Below are positions 63,060 to 64,000 of a DNA stretch of 64,000 nucleotides, piece after piece. A model generated the notes under the pieces. The model did not search any database and had not been told where the DNA came from. It saw only the letters and a list, made by a program, of their open reading frames with translations. Location: assembly GCF_009834785.1 (NCBI RefSeq), contig NZ_WUYX01000069.1, positions 207,697 to 271,696 on the forward strand. The letters run 5' to 3'. This stretch comes from Natronorubrum halalkaliphilum (GTDB lineage: Archaea > Halobacteriota > Halobacteria > Halobacteriales > Natrialbaceae). Made by a program: the position numbers and the translations under genes. Positions within the stretch are counted from its first letter, which is position 1, and each line of letters opens with the position of its first letter.

Positions 63060-64000
63060 CTACCAGCCTCGGTTCTCGTCGTCTTCGTCGTCGTCGTCGG
63101 CCTCGGTCAAGTCGTCCCACGCACTCGAGTTATCGTCCCACGTGCTCGACGTATCGTCTCGGGAGTCGCGGTCGTCGGGCCGGCGGTCGTCTCGGTCGGC
63201 GTCCGTGGCGGAGTCGGACGGCTGGCGATCGTCGTACTCGTCGCGACCGTCGCGATCCCAGCGGCCGTCGTCAGTCGGCTCACCGCCGTCGGACCGAACC
63301 GCGGCCCGCTGGTCGGGGATGAGGTCGAATTCGGCGTTCGTATCGCCCAGGAGCAACAGCGCGTAGTACCGGAAGTAGGTGGTGATCGGGGTCCAGACGA
63401 GCGCCACGAACAGCAACATGACGACGAACGCGATCACGCCGACGAGGACGGCCAGCAACACGCCGATGTCGCCGAGCATGATCAGCAGGAAGATCACGAT
63501 GCCGAAGGGGATGGCCAGCGCGAGCATGCCGAACATCACGACGAACACCGCAGCGATCGAAATCGCGAGCGAGAGGATCCAGACCAGGATCAGATAGACC
63601 GCGTATTCCGCCCAGTTGCCCGTCCCCGTCGACCAGAACCGCTTCCAGGAACCGATGACGCCACGGTTCTCGAGGAGCATGATCGGTGCGACGAAATCGG
63701 TGGTAAAGCGCCGGACGATCGAATAGACCAGATAGAGGCCGATTCCATACAGCGCGTACAGCCCGATCAATCCGCCCGAGAGATCACCGAGGCCCCCCTG
63801 CAGGTAGATGGCTGCTGCGGGGGCCGTCCCGAGGACCCCCGCGACGAGCATAATCCCGAGTCGGAACCCGAACAGGCGGACCCCGTTCCCGAGGTTCCCC
63901 GAGAAATACCGTCGCACGTGCACCTCGCTCTCCCGTAGCGACTCGAGGAAGACGAACTCCATGATCCCGGCAATGATGGCGTACAACAGCCAGAAGACGA
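63060..64000 (-). CDS. polytopic membrane protein with acidic C-terminal tail (partial)
   Basis: The reading frame continues past the right edge of the window, so the N-terminus is missing. The visible 313 residues hold six or so hydrophobic helices (FRLGIMLVAGVLGTAPAAAIYL, AVFVVMFGMLALAIPFGIVIF) with the motif SWKRFWSTGTGNWAEY between them, which resembles the DUF7544-type haloarchaeal membrane proteins. The last 80 residues are a tail of Asp, Arg and Ser (DDRRPDDRDSRDD). Function unknown. Confidence 0.78.
   Translation of the reverse strand, partial: VFWLLYAIIAGIMEFVFLESLRESEVHVRRYFSGNLGNGVRLFGFRLGIMLVAGVLGTAPAAAIYLQGGLGDLSGGLIGLYALYGIGLYLVYSIVRRFTTDFVAPIMLLENRGVIGSWKRFWSTGTGNWAEYAVYLILVWILSLAISIAAVFVVMFGMLALAIPFGIVIFLLIMLGDIGVLLAVLVGVIAFVVMLLFVALVWTPITTYFRYYALLLLGDTNAEFDLIPDQRAAVRSDGGEPTDDGRWDRDGRDEYDDRQPSDSATDADRDDRRPDDRDSRDDTSSTWDDNSSAWDDLTEADDDDEDDENRGW

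Overview
The window is 64 kb of high-GC chromosome from an extremely halophilic archaeon (class Halobacteria). I would place it tentatively in the Natrialbales; the genus cannot be read from the sequence. The evidence is the very acidic proteome, twin-arginine and lipobox signals, a HalOD1 output-domain protein, F420-dependent oxidoreductase, an archaeal Orc1/Cdc6 beside an ORB-type origin, class I archaeal fructose-bisphosphate aldolase, an ADP-dependent sugar kinase and TATA boxes 25-30 nt upstream of many start codons (leaderless transcription). I see no rRNA, tRNA or CRISPR array.

Layout. 1-20 kb is an ordinary mix: a multi-PAS histidine kinase, an ABC-2 exporter pair, a membrane phosphoesterase, an F420 oxidoreductase, a HalOD1 protein, a 109-bp hairpin-forming repeat, GrpB, an FNT-family channel, UspA, aldo/keto reductase, a DsbA-like lipoprotein, a CtaA-CtaB fusion for heme A/O synthesis, a PadR regulator, acyl-CoA dehydrogenase, a frameshifted NAD(P)-binding epimerase-like gene and a squalene synthase-like gene.

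20-31.5 kb holds a tightly packed operon for an aerobic, form I carbon monoxide dehydrogenase. The order is coxG-coxM-coxS-coxL, an XdhC-YHS fusion, coxD (MoxR ATPase), coxE (VWA), a DUF364-like protein and coxF (XdhC). The large subunit carries the form I active-site motif AYRCSFR. The promoter has a strong TATA box preceded by a cluster of small palindromes.

34-46.6 kb is a central-carbon island: fructose-bisphosphate aldolase, fructose-1,6-bisphosphatase, PEP synthase overlapping a RimK-RimB-like fusion, an ADP-dependent glucokinase/phosphofructokinase, a tandem UspA protein, a TreT-like trehalose glycosyltransferase, GAPDH, phosphoglycerate kinase and a sugar nucleotidyltransferase. Together they cover most of the interconversion between PEP and hexose phosphates, plus trehalose synthesis.

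46.6-49.4 kb has a Tat-exported chymotrypsin-like protease and about 1.3 kb without convincing genes. 50-58.4 kb is the replication-origin neighbourhood: glutamate dehydrogenase, a PQQ-type beta-propeller lipoprotein, orc1/cdc6, an AT-rich unwinding region flanked by inverted origin-recognition-box repeats, a CitE-like lyase and a second glutamate dehydrogenase. The last 6 kb carries an ABC exporter with an acidic insertion, a DUF2062 protein, a lipoprotein, an acyl-CoA dehydrogenase fragment and a membrane protein that runs off the right edge.
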